A stretch of DNA of 64,000 nucleotides. It comes from Bradyrhizobium hipponense (lineage in GTDB: Bacteria > Pseudomonadota > Alphaproteobacteria > Rhizobiales > Xanthobacteraceae). The notes under the pieces are model-generated. The model worked only from the letters and a program-made list of their open reading frames with translations, was not told the DNA's origin and made no database searches. Where the stretch lies: contig NZ_VSTH01000029.1 of NCBI RefSeq assembly GCF_008123965.1, positions 1-64,000 on the forward strand, given 5' to 3'. This document shows, piece after piece, positions 46,132 to 56,812 of the stretch (the first letter of the stretch is position 1; each line of letters opens with the position of its first letter). A program made the translations under genes and the position numbers.

Positions 46132-46747
46132 GAGCATGGCTATCGCCGTGGTGATGGTCGGGGTGGTCGCAATGCTCGTCGTGGTGATGATGACCGTGCC
46201 CATGGTCAAGCCCGGCATGATCGTGATCGTGGTGGTCATGGCCGTGGTGGTCGTGGCCGTGATGGTCGTGGGCATGATCGTGATGAGCGTAGTCGTCGTG
46301 GCCGTGCGTGTGACCGGCATCCGCGTAGGCGCCGCCTTCGGGATCGAACGGTGCCTCGATCTCGATGACACGGGCGCCGAGCCCCTTCACCATGGCCTCG
46401 ATGACATGGTCGCGGCGGATCCGCAGGCCCTTGGCCATGATCTGCGTCGGCAAATGGCGGTTGCCGAGATGCCAGCCGACGCGGATGAGGTGATGCGGAT
46501 CGTGGCCGCGGATCTCGAGCAGCGGCTCCGGGGCGGCAACCACTTCGACCAGCCGCCCATCCTCCAGCACCAGCGCATCGCCGCCCCGCAGCACGACGGC
46601 GTTTTCCAGGTCGAGCAAAAACTCAAGGCCGCGGGTGCCCGTCATCGCCATGCGGCGGCGGTGCCGATCGTCGAAATCGAGCACGACGGTATCCGCTGGC
46701 GCTTCCGTGAAGCGGTGCTGTCCCTTGACCTGTATCGCCCGGATCAT
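46118..46747 (-). CDS. ureE: Urease accessory nickel metallochaperone UreE
   Basis: 209 residues. UreE N-domain (about 1-75, with [14 protein letters not shown]) and C-domain (about 80-140; [14 protein letters not shown], including the conserved His). The C-terminal 64 residues contain about 31 His interleaved with Asp and Gly, an extreme nickel-binding tail. It stores Ni(II) and passes it to the UreG complex. Stop codon overlaps ureF. Confidence 0.95.
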   Translation of the reverse strand: MIRAIQVKGQHRFTEAPADTVVLDFDDRHRRRMAMTGTRGLEFLLDLENAVVLRGGDALVLEDGRLVEVVAAPEPLLEIRGHDPHHLIRVGWHLGNRHLPTQIMAKGLRIRRDHVIEAMVKGLGARVIEIEAPFDPEGGAYADAGHTHGHDDYAHHDHAHDHHGHDHHGHDHHDHDHAGLDHGHGHHHHDEHCDHPDHHHGDSHAHDHK

Positions 46748-46759
46748 GCTTTTACCCTG

Positions 46760-47059
46760 TTACCGTGTCTCAACCTTCTCGGGCGTGATGTATTCGACCT
46801 TGGGCGGCGCCGTGAAGCATTTCACCGCAATGCGGCCGAACGTCTTCATGTGCTCGGCAGCTCGATGCGGCCCCAGCGCCTCCATGTTTTCCCACTGCTC
46901 GACGAACACCATCTTGGCCGGATCAGTGACGCTCTCGTGCAAATCATAGGCGATATTGCCGGGTTCTTTCCGAGTCTCCTTGATGCAGGCGGTGGCGGCT
47001 GCAATGAATTCGGCGCGCGTCTCGGGCTTGATGGTCAAAGTGGCAACGACATAGATCAC
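46760..47059 (-). CDS. Antibiotic biosynthesis monooxygenase (ABM) family protein
   Basis: 99 residues from a GTG with GGAGG 7 bases upstream. A single ABM ferredoxin-like domain: MIYVVATLTIKPETRAEFIAAATACIKETRKEPGNIAYDLHES and FVEQWENMEALGPHRAAEHMK, the pattern of YgiN-like quinol monooxygenases. Substrates are unknown. It lies 12 bases before ureE and 129 bases after ureC, within the urease run. It has no known part in urease maturation. Confidence 0.85.
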   Translation of the reverse strand: MIYVVATLTIKPETRAEFIAAATACIKETRKEPGNIAYDLHESVTDPAKMVFVEQWENMEALGPHRAAEHMKTFGRIAVKCFTAPPKVEYITPEKVETR

Positions 47060-47188
47060 GAGAAATCCTCCCGGCTTTTCTTCTAAGGTAAGATACCGGG
47101 CGGGACATTAGACCAGGCGGGAGCGAACGCAACACCGTAAAATCGGCCCCTGGAGCCACGGCCGGGGACATGCGTTGGGGCGCTATTC

Positions 47189-48904
<1,716 letters not shown>

Positions 48905-48941
48905 CACAAGCCCCGTTTGCGGTTGAATGTTGGATTGGTGC

Positions 48942-49481
48942 TCACAGCGAAGCCCTTGCTGTGAGCACCGTGGTATCGAATGTCGTGTCGAGCCATGGGT
49001 TTCCGCCGCGGCAACCGGCGACGACCTGCTCGGCCCAATCGGCATAGTCGGCGAGATCGTCGCGCTCCTCGGCGGTCGGATCGGAATGAATGCGCGCGCC
49101 GAGATTGCTGATCTTGTCGGCGATCTTGATCAGCTTTGCCCCGGCAGATTTTTTCGGCGCATCGATCACCTGCCGGCGCCGGCGCTCCGGCTTCAGCAGG
49201 CTCATATCGTCCGTGCACTCGGCGACGAGCGACGCGACACGCTCGGAGAATTTCTGCGCGAGCTCTTCGCGCGTGGTGTCGGTGTCTTCGATCGAATCGT
49301 GCAACCAGCCGGCCGCGACCAGCTCGGCATCGGTACCATCGGTCGCGGTTGCGAGCAGGTTCGCCACCTCGGCGAGATGGTTGATGTAGGGCTCCTTGCC
49401 GCGCCCCTTGCGCGACATGCCGTTGTGACGGTGCGCGGCGAGTTCGGCAGCTTCAGAGATGAGGCGGACGGGTGAGAGCAT
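48942..49481 (-). CDS. HD-domain phosphohydrolase, MESH1/SpoT-hydrolase-like
   Basis: 179 residues from ATG 49481 (GGAGG upstream). All HD-domain metal ligands look present: His35 (YINHLAEVA), His61-Asp62 (WLHDSIEDT), Glu65-Asp66, and the later Asp in [12 protein letters not shown]. The layout is that of the (p)ppGpp hydrolase half of SpoT and of stand-alone MESH1, without a synthetase domain. It should hydrolyse a nucleotide; which one is inferred. The gene lies between ureB and ureC, with gaps of 55 and 37 bases. Confidence 0.8.
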   Translation of the reverse strand: MLSPVRLISEAAELAAHRHNGMSRKGRGKEPYINHLAEVANLLATATDGTDAELVAAGWLHDSIEDTDTTREELAQKFSERVASLVAECTDDMSLLKPERRRRQVIDAPKKSAGAKLIKIADKISNLGARIHSDPTAEERDDLADYADWAEQVVAGCRGGNPWLDTTFDTTVLTARASL

Positions 49482-49536
49482 GGCAAACCTCCGTTGTTGT
49501 CTCAACCGTGCCGTGCCGCGCTCGTTCCTGTGGAGA

Positions 49537-49842
49537 TCACAGCTTCCCCATCACGTCGCCGCGAAAGCCGTAGATGGTCTTCTTGCCGGCCACGGCGACG
49601 AGCTGGACGTCGCGGGTCTGGCCGGGTTCGAAGCGGACGGCGGTGCCGGCGGCGATATCGAGGCGCATGCCGCGGGATTTTTTGCGGTCGAACTTCAGGG
49701 CCGGGTTGGTCTCGAAGAAATGGTAGTGCGAGCCGACCTGGATCGGTCGGTCGCCGGTGTTGGCGACGGTCAGCGTCACGGTCCTGCGGCCGGCATTGAG
49801 CTCGATCTCGCCGTCCTGGATGAAGAGTTCGCCGGGAATCAT
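49537..49842 (-). CDS. ureB: Urease beta subunit
   Basis: 101 residues. [39 protein letters not shown] and [18 protein letters not shown](x)IYGF cover the whole beta chain. It overlaps ureA by 4 bases (ATGA). As a separate short chain it shows the three-subunit bacterial urease, not a fused form. Confidence 0.96.
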   Translation of the reverse strand: MIPGELFIQDGEIELNAGRRTVTLTVANTGDRPIQVGSHYHFFETNPALKFDRKKSRGMRLDIAAGTAVRFEPGQTRDVQLVAVAGKKTIYGFRGDVMGKL

Positions 49843-50150
49843 GTTTTGCTCCTGATCGGCTCGTGCACGGTGACGAGCTTGGTCCCGTCCGGGAAAGTCG
49901 CCTCGACCTGGATGTCGTGGATCATCTCGGGAATGCCCGGCATCACCTGGTCGCGGGTGAGCACCTGCGCGCCGGCCTGCATCAATTCGGCGACGGTGCG
50001 GCCGTCGCGCGCGCCTTCGAGAATGAAATCGGAGATGATCGCGATCGCCTCGGGATGGTTGAGCTTGACGCCGCGATCGAGCCTGCGGCGCGCCACGATC
50101 GCCGCCATCGAGATCAGAAGCTTGTCCTTTTCGCGGGGAGACAGGTTCAT
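49839..50150 (-). CDS. ureA: Urease gamma subunit
   Basis: 103 residues. [50 protein letters not shown] and [22 protein letters not shown] are the conserved ends of the gamma chain. It assembles with UreB and UreC. It lies 39 bases after ureD. Confidence 0.96.
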   Translation of the reverse strand: MNLSPREKDKLLISMAAIVARRRLDRGVKLNHPEAIAIISDFILEGARDGRTVAELMQAGAQVLTRDQVMPGIPEMIHDIQVEATFPDGTKLVTVHEPIRSKT

Positions 50151-50189
50151 GCGAAATCTCTTCCGTTCAACACATCTATTCAGCCAGCG

Positions 50190-51035
50190 TCAATTCAACC
50201 AGAGCCGCGGCAGGACCGCACCGGTGCGCGCCAGCACGGCCATCATGTCGGCCCGCAACGCGGCTGCATCTTGGGCACAGAACCGCGCCATTGCAAATCC
50301 ATTCCAGGCGGATATCCCGACCTCGCCGACGAAGGAGTCCGAGGCCTCGCGGATTCGTTCGACCAGCGCCTCGTTGCCGGGAACGATCAGCGCCGTGCCG
50401 ATCGCCGGGCAGCCCTTGGCTACCGCCGATCGCGCGAGCTTTGCGCCGATATTGCCGTCGAGCCGGACAGTCTCGGCGAAGACGAGCTTACCGCTACGGC
50501 GCAGCCGCCAATGATCGACGAACTCGCCCTGCTCCATCCGCTCGCCCATGGCGGTGCGCCCGAACACCACGATCTCGCACAGCAGGAGCGAGCCCGTCGC
50601 ATCAAGGTCGATGTCGAAGCGGCGTCGCACGCGGGCCCGGTCGAACAGGATCGTCTCCTGCGGCAGCCAGGACAGATGCGCGCCGGCGCCGACCTTCAAT
50701 GCGATATTGAGCTGCGCCGCCGGCCCTGGCGCGCGATAGACCTTTTCCGCAGCCGCCGTGGTCACGGTCAGGCGCGCTGCGTCGGCCGCTGCGATCTCGA
50801 TGTCGAAGCGATCGCCGCCGGCGACGCCACCGGCCGTGTTGACGAACATGCCGGACAGGCCGTCATCCTCCGGCGAGGGAAAGCGCACGCGCAGCGAGCC
50901 CGATTCATGCACGACGCCGCGTCGCGTTATGCCGTCGCGCGCGTGCACGTCGAACCGCACCGCGCCGCGGGCACGATTCGCCTCGAATACCGAAGTCTCG
51001 AAGTCAGAGAAATTGGCTGATCGTTCGCTGCGCAT
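50190..51035 (-). CDS. ureD: Urease accessory protein UreD
   Basis: 281 residues from ATG 51035, which follows GGGGAGG; a TTG at 51074 would add 13 residues. FVNTAGGVAGGDRFDIEI is the family core, with TTAAAEKVYR and LPQETILFDRARVRRRFDIDL. UreD is the scaffold that binds apo-urease and recruits UreF and UreG. It follows urtE by 50 bases on the same strand, linking the transporter to the enzyme genes. Confidence 0.94.
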   Translation of the reverse strand: MRSERSANFSDFETSVFEANRARGAVRFDVHARDGITRRGVVHESGSLRVRFPSPEDDGLSGMFVNTAGGVAGGDRFDIEIAAADAARLTVTTAAAEKVYRAPGPAAQLNIALKVGAGAHLSWLPQETILFDRARVRRRFDIDLDATGSLLLCEIVVFGRTAMGERMEQGEFVDHWRLRRSGKLVFAETVRLDGNIGAKLARSAVAKGCPAIGTALIVPGNEALVERIREASDSFVGEVGISAWNGFAMARFCAQDAAALRADMMAVLARTGAVLPRLWLN

Positions 51036-51085
51036 CCGCCTCCCCAGCCGGTCGCGGCAGGATGTCTGGTCCAAGGTTTCCTGGC

Positions 51086-51781
51086 TTACAGCGCCATCTG
51101 GCGGCTGATCTCGCTCGCATCGAGATTGGTGCGGTCGCAGGTGAATTTCACCGCGCCGCGATCCATCACGGCGAAACTGTCGCCGAGTTCGCAGGCAAAG
51201 TCGAGATATTGTTCGACCAGCACGATGGCAATGCTGCCGAGGTTGCGCAAGTAGGAGATCGCGCGGCCGATATCCTTGATGATCGAGGGCTGGATGCCCT
51301 CGGTCGGCTCGTCGAGCAGCAGCAGCTTCGGCCGCATCACCAGCGCGCGCCCGATCGCGAGCTGCTGCTGCTGACCGCCGGAGAGGTCGCCGCCGCGCCG
51401 GCCGAGCATGGATTGCAGCACCGGGAATAGCGAGAACACATCGTCGGGGATATGCTTATCCTGGCGCTTGAGCGGACCGAAGCCGGTCTTGAGGTTCTCC
51501 TCGACCGTCAGCAGTGGAAAAATCTCGCGGCCCTGCGGCACGAAACCAATGCCCTTGCGGGCCCGCTCATAGGGCTTGAGCGAGGTGATGTCGTCGCCGT
51601 CGAACACGATCGCGCCCGACGAGATCGGATACTGACCGACCATGGCGCGCAAGAGCGAGGTCTTGCCCACCCCGTTGCGTCCGAGCACGCAAGTGACCTT
51701 GCCGGGCTCGGCCGCGATCGAGACGCCGCGCAAAGCCTGCGCTGCGCCGTAGAACAGGTTGATGTCCTTGACCTCAAGCAT
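51086..51781 (-). CDS. urtE: Urea ABC transporter ATPase UrtE
   Basis: 231 residues of the LivF type. Walker A LGRNGVGKTSLLRAMVGQ, signature LSGGQQQQLAIGRALV, Walker B LLLLDEPTEGIQPSII, switch VLVEQYLDFA. The segment with LKTGFGPLKRQDKHIPDDVF is characteristic of UrtE. It lies 3 bases after urtD. Confidence 0.95.
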   Translation of the reverse strand: MLEVKDINLFYGAAQALRGVSIAAEPGKVTCVLGRNGVGKTSLLRAMVGQYPISSGAIVFDGDDITSLKPYERARKGIGFVPQGREIFPLLTVEENLKTGFGPLKRQDKHIPDDVFSLFPVLQSMLGRRGGDLSGGQQQQLAIGRALVMRPKLLLLDEPTEGIQPSIIKDIGRAISYLRNLGSIAIVLVEQYLDFACELGDSFAVMDRGAVKFTCDRTNLDASEISRQMAL

Positions 51782-51784
51782 CGC

Positions 51785-52546
51785 TCAGCGCCCCAAATAC
51801 ACTTCGATGACCCGCTCGTTCGACGAGACCTGGTCGATGGTGCCTTCCGCGAGCACGGTGCCTTCGTGCAGGCAGGTGACCTTGACGCCGAGTTCGCGCA
51901 CGAATGTCATGTCGTGCTCGACCACCATCACGGTGTGGGTCTTGTTGATTTCCTTGAGCAGTTCGGCGGTGAGATGGGTCTCGACGTCGGTCATGCCGGC
52001 GACGGGCTCGTCGACCAGCAGAAGCTTCGGATCCTGCGCCAGCAGCATGCCGATCTCGAGCCATTGCTTCTGGCCGTGGCTGAGGCTGCCGGCAAGGCGG
52101 CCTCGCGCCTCGGTGAGACGGATCGTCTCCAGAACCTTGTCGATGCGCTCCGATTCCGCCTTGCTGCCGCGCCAGAACAGCGTGCCCTTGACGCTGTGAT
52201 CGACATTGAGCGCGAGCAGCAGATTGTCCTGCACGGTCTGGCTCTCGAACACGGTCGGCTTCTGGAATTTGCGGCCGATGCCGAGTTCGGCGATGCGGGT
52301 CTCGTCCAACCGCGTCAGGTCGGTGACGCCGTCGAACAGCACCGTGCCCTCGTCGGGCTTGGTCTTGCCGGTGATGATGTCCATCATCGTGGTCTTGCCG
52401 GCACCATTCGGGCCGATGATGGCGCGCATCTCGCCGGGTTCGAGCGTCAGCGAGAGGTTGTTGATGGCGTGAAAGCCATCGAACGAGACGTGTACGCCGT
52501 CGAGATAGAGCATCGCGGAGGTCGCGCGGGTGTCCATTACGTTCAT
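51785..52546 (-). CDS. urtD: Urea ABC transporter ATPase UrtD
   Basis: 253 residues of the LivG type. Walker A IGPNGAGKTTMMDIITGKT, signature SHGQKQWLEIGMLL, Walker B LLLVDEPVAGMTDVET, and switch VVEHDMTFVRELG. FQKPTVFESQTVQDNLLLAL is typical of UrtD. It lies 5 bases after urtC. Confidence 0.95.
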   Translation of the reverse strand: MNVMDTRATSAMLYLDGVHVSFDGFHAINNLSLTLEPGEMRAIIGPNGAGKTTMMDIITGKTKPDEGTVLFDGVTDLTRLDETRIAELGIGRKFQKPTVFESQTVQDNLLLALNVDHSVKGTLFWRGSKAESERIDKVLETIRLTEARGRLAGSLSHGQKQWLEIGMLLAQDPKLLLVDEPVAGMTDVETHLTAELLKEINKTHTVMVVEHDMTFVRELGVKVTCLHEGTVLAEGTIDQVSSNERVIEVYLGR

Positions 52547-52551
52547 TGCGC

Positions 52552-53721
52552 CTACTCCGCCATCTTCGGTTCGGTGACGCCGTCCTCGGCTGCGGCGCTC
52601 CTGGTGGCCTCGGCCGGGCGTCTTTCACTCGACGAGTCCCGCCAGGCATTGAAGGTGCCGACGATGCCCTTGGGCAGCAGCAGCGTCACCAGGATGAACA
52701 TGGCACCCAGCATGAAAAGCCAGTACGGCGCGAGCATGCCGGAGGTGAAGAACGTCTTGGCATAGTTGACGACGACGGCGCCGAGCGCCGCACCGATCAG
52801 CGTGCCGCGGCCGCCGACCGCGACCCAGATCACCGCCTCGATCGAATTGCCCGGCGCAAATTCCGATGGATTGATGATGCCGACCTGCGGCACATAGAGC
52901 GCGCCGGCCACGCCGGCCATGCAGGCCGACACCGTGAAAACGAACAGCTTGTAGGATTCGACGCGATAGCCGAGGAAGCGCGTGCGCGACTCCGCGTCAC
53001 GCACCGCGATCAGCACCTTGCCGAGCTTGGAGGAGACGATGGCGCGGCAGATCAGGAAGCCGGCGATCAGCGCCAGGCAGCTGAGCGCGAACAGCGCGGC
53101 GCGGGTGCCCTCGGCCTGGACATTGAAGCCCAGAATGTCCTTGAAATCGGTCAGGCCGTTGTTGCCGCCGAAGCCGAAATCATTGCGGAAGAACGCGAGC
53201 AGCAGCGCATAGGTCATCGCCTGCGTGATGATCGACAAATAGACGCCGGTGACGCGGGAGCGGAAGGCGAGCCAGCCGAAGCAGAACGCGAGCAGGCCGG
53301 GCACGACCAGCACCATCAGCGCGGCGAACCAGAACACGTCGAAGCCGTACCAGTACCAGGGCAGCTTCGAATAGTTCAGGAACACCATGAAGTCGGGCAG
53401 GACCGGATTGCCGTAAACGCCGCGCGTGCCGATCTGCCGCATCAGGTACATGCCCATCGCGTAGCCGCCGAGCGCGAAGAAGGCGCCGTGGCCGAGCGAG
53501 AGGATGCCGCAATAGCCCCAGATCAGGTCGATCGAGAGCGCGAGGATGGCGTAGCAGACGTATTTGCCCCAGAGCGCGACGAGATAGGTCGGCACTTGCA
53601 GGAACGAGCCGGCAGGCAGCAGCAGGTTGGAGAGCGGGATCAGCACCCCCAACGCGGCCACGACCAACAGAAAGATGGTTGCGCCGCGGTCGAGCGATCG
53701 CGTCAGCATATGCGGCGTCAT
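52552..53721 (-). CDS. urtC: Urea ABC transporter permease UrtC
   Basis: 389 residues, about nine membrane helices. LSIDLIWGYCGILSLGHGAFFALGGYAMGMYLM and ESRTRFLGYRVESYKLFVFTVSACMAGVAGALYVPQVGIINP are the LivM-family cores of UrtC. It overlaps urtB by 4 bases (ATGA). Confidence 0.95.
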   Translation of the reverse strand: MTPHMLTRSLDRGATIFLLVVAALGVLIPLSNLLLPAGSFLQVPTYLVALWGKYVCYAILALSIDLIWGYCGILSLGHGAFFALGGYAMGMYLMRQIGTRGVYGNPVLPDFMVFLNYSKLPWYWYGFDVFWFAALMVLVVPGLLAFCFGWLAFRSRVTGVYLSIITQAMTYALLLAFFRNDFGFGGNNGLTDFKDILGFNVQAEGTRAALFALSCLALIAGFLICRAIVSSKLGKVLIAVRDAESRTRFLGYRVESYKLFVFTVSACMAGVAGALYVPQVGIINPSEFAPGNSIEAVIWVAVGGRGTLIGAALGAVVVNYAKTFFTSGMLAPYWLFMLGAMFILVTLLLPKGIVGTFNAWRDSSSERRPAEATRSAAAEDGVTEPKMAE

Positions 53722-55328
53722 GCTTCCACCGCCCGCCCCTTGAGCGCGAACAGGCCGCGTGGGCGCTTTTGAATGAACAAAATGATGAGGACAAGAATGG
53801 CGATCTTGCCGAGCACGGCGCCGGCGACCGGCTCCAGGAACTTGTTGGCGATGCCGAGCGTGAAGGCGCCGACCAGCGTGCCCCAGAGATTGCCGACGCC
53901 GCCGAACACCACGACCATGAAACTGTCGATGATGTAGCTCTGACCGAGATTGGGGCTGACATTGTCGATCTGCGACAGCGCCACTCCGGCGATGCCGGCA
54001 ATGCCGGAACCGAGGCCGAAGGTCAGCGCGTCGACGCGCGAGGTGGCGATGCCCATCGAGGCCGCCATGCGGCGGTTCTGCGTCACCGCGCGCATCTCGA
54101 GGCCAAGCGCGGTGTAGCGCAGCATCGCGAGCAGGATCGCGAACACCGCGAGCGTGAAGCAGAGGATCCAGAGCCGGTTATAGGTGATGGTGATCTGGCC
54201 GAGCTCGAAGGCACCGCTCATCCACGAGGGATTGCCGACCTCGCGGTTGGTCGGACCGAACATGGTGCGCACAGCCTGTTGCAACACCAGCGACAGGCCC
54301 CAGGTCGCAAGCAGCGTCTCCAGCGGACGGCCATAGAGAAATCGGATGATGCTGCGCTCGATCACCACGCCGAGCGCACCGGCGACGAGGAAGGCGAGCG
54401 GCACGGCGATCAGCAGCGAATAGTCGAACAGGCCGGGATAGCGGGTGCGGATCACCTCCTGCACCACAAAGGTGGTGTAGGCCCCGATCATCACCATCTC
54501 GCCATGCGCCATGTTGATGACACCCATCACGCCGAAGGTGATGGCAAGGCCGATCGCCGCGAGCAGCAGCACGGAGCCGAGCGAGAGGCCGTACCAGGCA
54601 TTCTGCACCATGGACCAGACCGCCAGCGAGCTCTGGATCGAGCCGATTGCGCTCGCGGCGGCTTTCGTCACCGAGGCGGGCTGATCGCTGCCGATGCCGG
54701 TGAGCAGAGCGAGCGCTTCCTGGTCGCCGCGGGCCTTGATGGTGGCGACCGCCTCGAGCTTCTGCACTTCGGTAGCGTCGGGTTTGTACAGCAGGATTGC
54801 GGCACGCGCGTCGCCCAGCGTGGCCTTGACGGATCTGTTGGTTTCCTTGGCAAGCGCGCCTTCAACCGCATCGAGCGCCGTCTCCTCATGCGACTTGAAG
54901 ACGGATTGCGCGGCCTGCAGGCGCATTCCGAGGTCCGGCGACATCAGCGTCAGGCCGCCGACCGCGGCGTCAACGCTGCGGCGTAGACGATTGTTGAGAC
55001 GGACCGCGCTCGCGCTGTCGGGAACGCTGGCCACCGGCTGGCCGGTCGCGGCATCGATCGACTTGCCGTCGGCGCTGGTGACGTAAACCTTCTTGCTGTC
55101 CGGATCGGCCATCAGGCGGCCGTCCTGGAGCGCACTGATGATGGGATAGGCCAACGGGTTGCCGCTGCTCGCGACCGCGCCGATCGCCTCTTCCGTGTCG
55201 GAAAAATCGTCGTTGGCGAATTTGGAAACCGCATCCTCGAACGGACCGGCGAAGGCCGGCAGCGCGAACACGATCAGGAACAACGAGAGCGCAAGCGAAC
55301 AGAGACGAGCGGACAAATTGGCTGGCAC
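53718..55328 (-). CDS. urtB: Urea ABC transporter permease UrtB with periplasmic N-terminal domain
   Basis: 536 residues from a GTG. Signal peptide (about 1-27), a soluble helical N-domain (about 28-240), then the LivH-type permease (about 245-536): LGSVLLLAAIGLAITFGVMGVINMAHGEMVMIGAY, LSLVLQQAVRTMFGPTNREVGNPSW and GGVGNLWGTLVGAF. The N-domain is common in UrtB but absent from branched-chain amino acid permeases; it has HEAT-like Ala/Leu periodicity. Confidence 0.94.
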   Translation of the reverse strand: MPANLSARLCSLALSLFLIVFALPAFAGPFEDAVSKFANDDFSDTEEAIGAVASSGNPLAYPIISALQDGRLMADPDSKKVYVTSADGKSIDAATGQPVASVPDSASAVRLNNRLRRSVDAAVGGLTLMSPDLGMRLQAAQSVFKSHEETALDAVEGALAKETNRSVKATLGDARAAILLYKPDATEVQKLEAVATIKARGDQEALALLTGIGSDQPASVTKAAASAIGSIQSSLAVWSMVQNAWYGLSLGSVLLLAAIGLAITFGVMGVINMAHGEMVMIGAYTTFVVQEVIRTRYPGLFDYSLLIAVPLAFLVAGALGVVIERSIIRFLYGRPLETLLATWGLSLVLQQAVRTMFGPTNREVGNPSWMSGAFELGQITITYNRLWILCFTLAVFAILLAMLRYTALGLEMRAVTQNRRMAASMGIATSRVDALTFGLGSGIAGIAGVALSQIDNVSPNLGQSYIIDSFMVVVFGGVGNLWGTLVGAFTLGIANKFLEPVAGAVLGKIAILVLIILFIQKRPRGLFALKGRAVEA

Positions 55329-55354
55329 TGTGAATGACCCCGGCAGAAATGTGT

Positions 55355-55384
55355 GGAGAAGGCGGCGGGATCGCCGCCTTCTCC
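55355..55384 (-). other. Perfect hairpin between urtA and urtB
   Basis: GGAGAAGGCGGC (55355-55366) and GCCGCCTTCTCC (55373-55384) form a perfect 12-bp stem with a 6-base loop in the 84-base urtA-urtB gap. No T-run follows on the minus strand, so it is more likely a 3-prime stabiliser of urtA mRNA or a partial attenuator than a full terminator. Confidence 0.65.
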
Positions 55385-55412
55385 GGTCGTCCAGTGGAGC
55401 GTCAGATTCGGA

Positions 55413-56735
55413 TCAGGAGCCCGAACCGAGGCACTTGTTGGTTTTGGTGTTGAAGTTGCCGCACTTCTTGCCGACCCAGTCGCCGACCAGGTCCTTGGAG
55501 CCCTCGAGCTCCTTCGACCAGGCGTCGCCAGCAACGAGGCCAGGCGTCTTCCAGACCACGTCGAACTGACCGTTCGCCTTGATCTCGCCGATGAACACCG
55601 GCTTGGTGATGTGGTGGTTCGGAAGCATCTTGGAGGTGCCGCCGGTCAGGTTCTTGGCTTCGATGCCCGGGAGAGCGTCGATGACCTTGTCGGGATCGGT
55701 CGACTTCACCTTCTCGACCGCCTTGACCCACATGTCGAAACCGATCACGTGCGCTTCCATCGGATCGTTGGTCACGCGCTTCGGATTCTTGGTGTAGGCC
55801 TGCCATGCCTTGATGAACTTCTCGTTCTCCGGCGACTTGATAGACTGGAAGTAGTTCCAGGCGGCGAGATGGCCGAGCAGCGGCTTGGTGTCGATGCCGG
55901 CGAGTTCTTCCTCACCCACCGAGAACGCGACGACCGGGATATCCTTGGCCTTGATGCCCTGGTTGCCGAGCTCCTTGTAGAAGGGAACGTTGGCGTCGCC
56001 GTTGATGGTCGAGACCACCGCGGTCTTCTTGCCGGCCGAGCCGAACTTCTTGATGTCGGCCACGATCGTCTGCCAGTCGGAGTGACCGAACGGCGTGTAG
56101 TTGATCATGATGTCTTCCTGGGCGACACCCTTCGACTTCAGATAGGCTTCCAGGATCTTGTTGGTGGTGCGCGGATAGACGTAGTCGGTGCCCGCGAGCA
56201 CCCAGCGCTTCACCTTCTCTTCCTTCATCAGGTAGTCGACGGCCGGGATCGCCTGCTGGTTCGGCGCGGCACCGGTGTAGAACACGTTGCGCTCGCTTTC
56301 CTCACCCTCGTACTGCACGGGGTAGAACAGGATGCTGTTCAGCTCCTTGAACACCGGCAGCACGGACTTGCGCGACACCGAGGTCCAGCAGCCGAACACG
56401 ACCGCGACCTTGTCCTTGGTGATCAGCTCGCGCGCCTTTTCGGCGAACAGCGGCCAGTTGGAGGCGGGGTCGACGACGACGGCCTCGAGCTTCTTGCCGT
56501 TCACGCCGCCCTTCTTGTTCTGCTCGTCGATCAGGAAGAGGATGGTGTCCTTCAGCGTGGTTTCGCTGATGGCCATGGTGCCGGAGAGAGAATGGAGGAC
56601 ACCGACCTTGATGGTGTCGTCGGCGGCCTTCGCGCCGGTCAATGAGGCCAGACCGAGCATCAGTCCGGCGGTCGCGGCGAGCACGCCGCGGCGGCTAAAT
56701 GACGCCGCTATATCGTGAGTGGATTTGGTAAGCAT
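55413..56735 (-). CDS. urtA: Urea ABC transporter substrate-binding protein UrtA
   Basis: 440 residues from ATG 56735, with GGGAG upstream. The N-terminus carries SRRGVLAATAGLML, a twin-arginine-like signal, with cleavage near AKAAD. The mature part (IKVGVLHSLSGTMAISETTLKDTILFLIDEQNKKGGVNGKKLE, WTSVSRKSVLPVFKELNSILFYPVQYEGEE) is unmistakable UrtA. It captures urea, or short amides, in the periplasm. It heads the whole urt-ure run and has its own sigma-54-type promoter. Confidence 0.96.
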   Translation of the reverse strand: MLTKSTHDIAASFSRRGVLAATAGLMLGLASLTGAKAADDTIKVGVLHSLSGTMAISETTLKDTILFLIDEQNKKGGVNGKKLEAVVVDPASNWPLFAEKARELITKDKVAVVFGCWTSVSRKSVLPVFKELNSILFYPVQYEGEESERNVFYTGAAPNQQAIPAVDYLMKEEKVKRWVLAGTDYVYPRTTNKILEAYLKSKGVAQEDIMINYTPFGHSDWQTIVADIKKFGSAGKKTAVVSTINGDANVPFYKELGNQGIKAKDIPVVAFSVGEEELAGIDTKPLLGHLAAWNYFQSIKSPENEKFIKAWQAYTKNPKRVTNDPMEAHVIGFDMWVKAVEKVKSTDPDKVIDALPGIEAKNLTGGTSKMLPNHHITKPVFIGEIKANGQFDVVWKTPGLVAGDAWSKELEGSKDLVGDWVGKKCGNFNTKTNKCLGSGS

Positions 56736-56812
56736 GATTGTATCATCTCCCTGACGCAGACGTGAAAAAACGCTGCGAAACGGCCCCACGGCCGCCTGCG
56801 ATTAACGGAATC

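Noticed and set aside
46131..46371. An 80-codon N-terminal extension of UreF, rich in Thr, Met and Ile
   Set aside because: It is the shifted reading of the His-rich ureE tail; UreF homology starts at ATG 46131.
48905..49045. N-terminal extension of UreC into the HD gene
   Set aside because: The conserved urease alpha N-terminus begins at ATG 48904; the extension is antisense-like low-quality sequence overlapping the neighbouring gene.
52546..54986. Long plus-strand frames over urtC and urtB
   Set aside because: They are antisense to clear UrtC and UrtB genes and are rich in Arg, Gln, Glu and His without hydrophobic pattern or motif.
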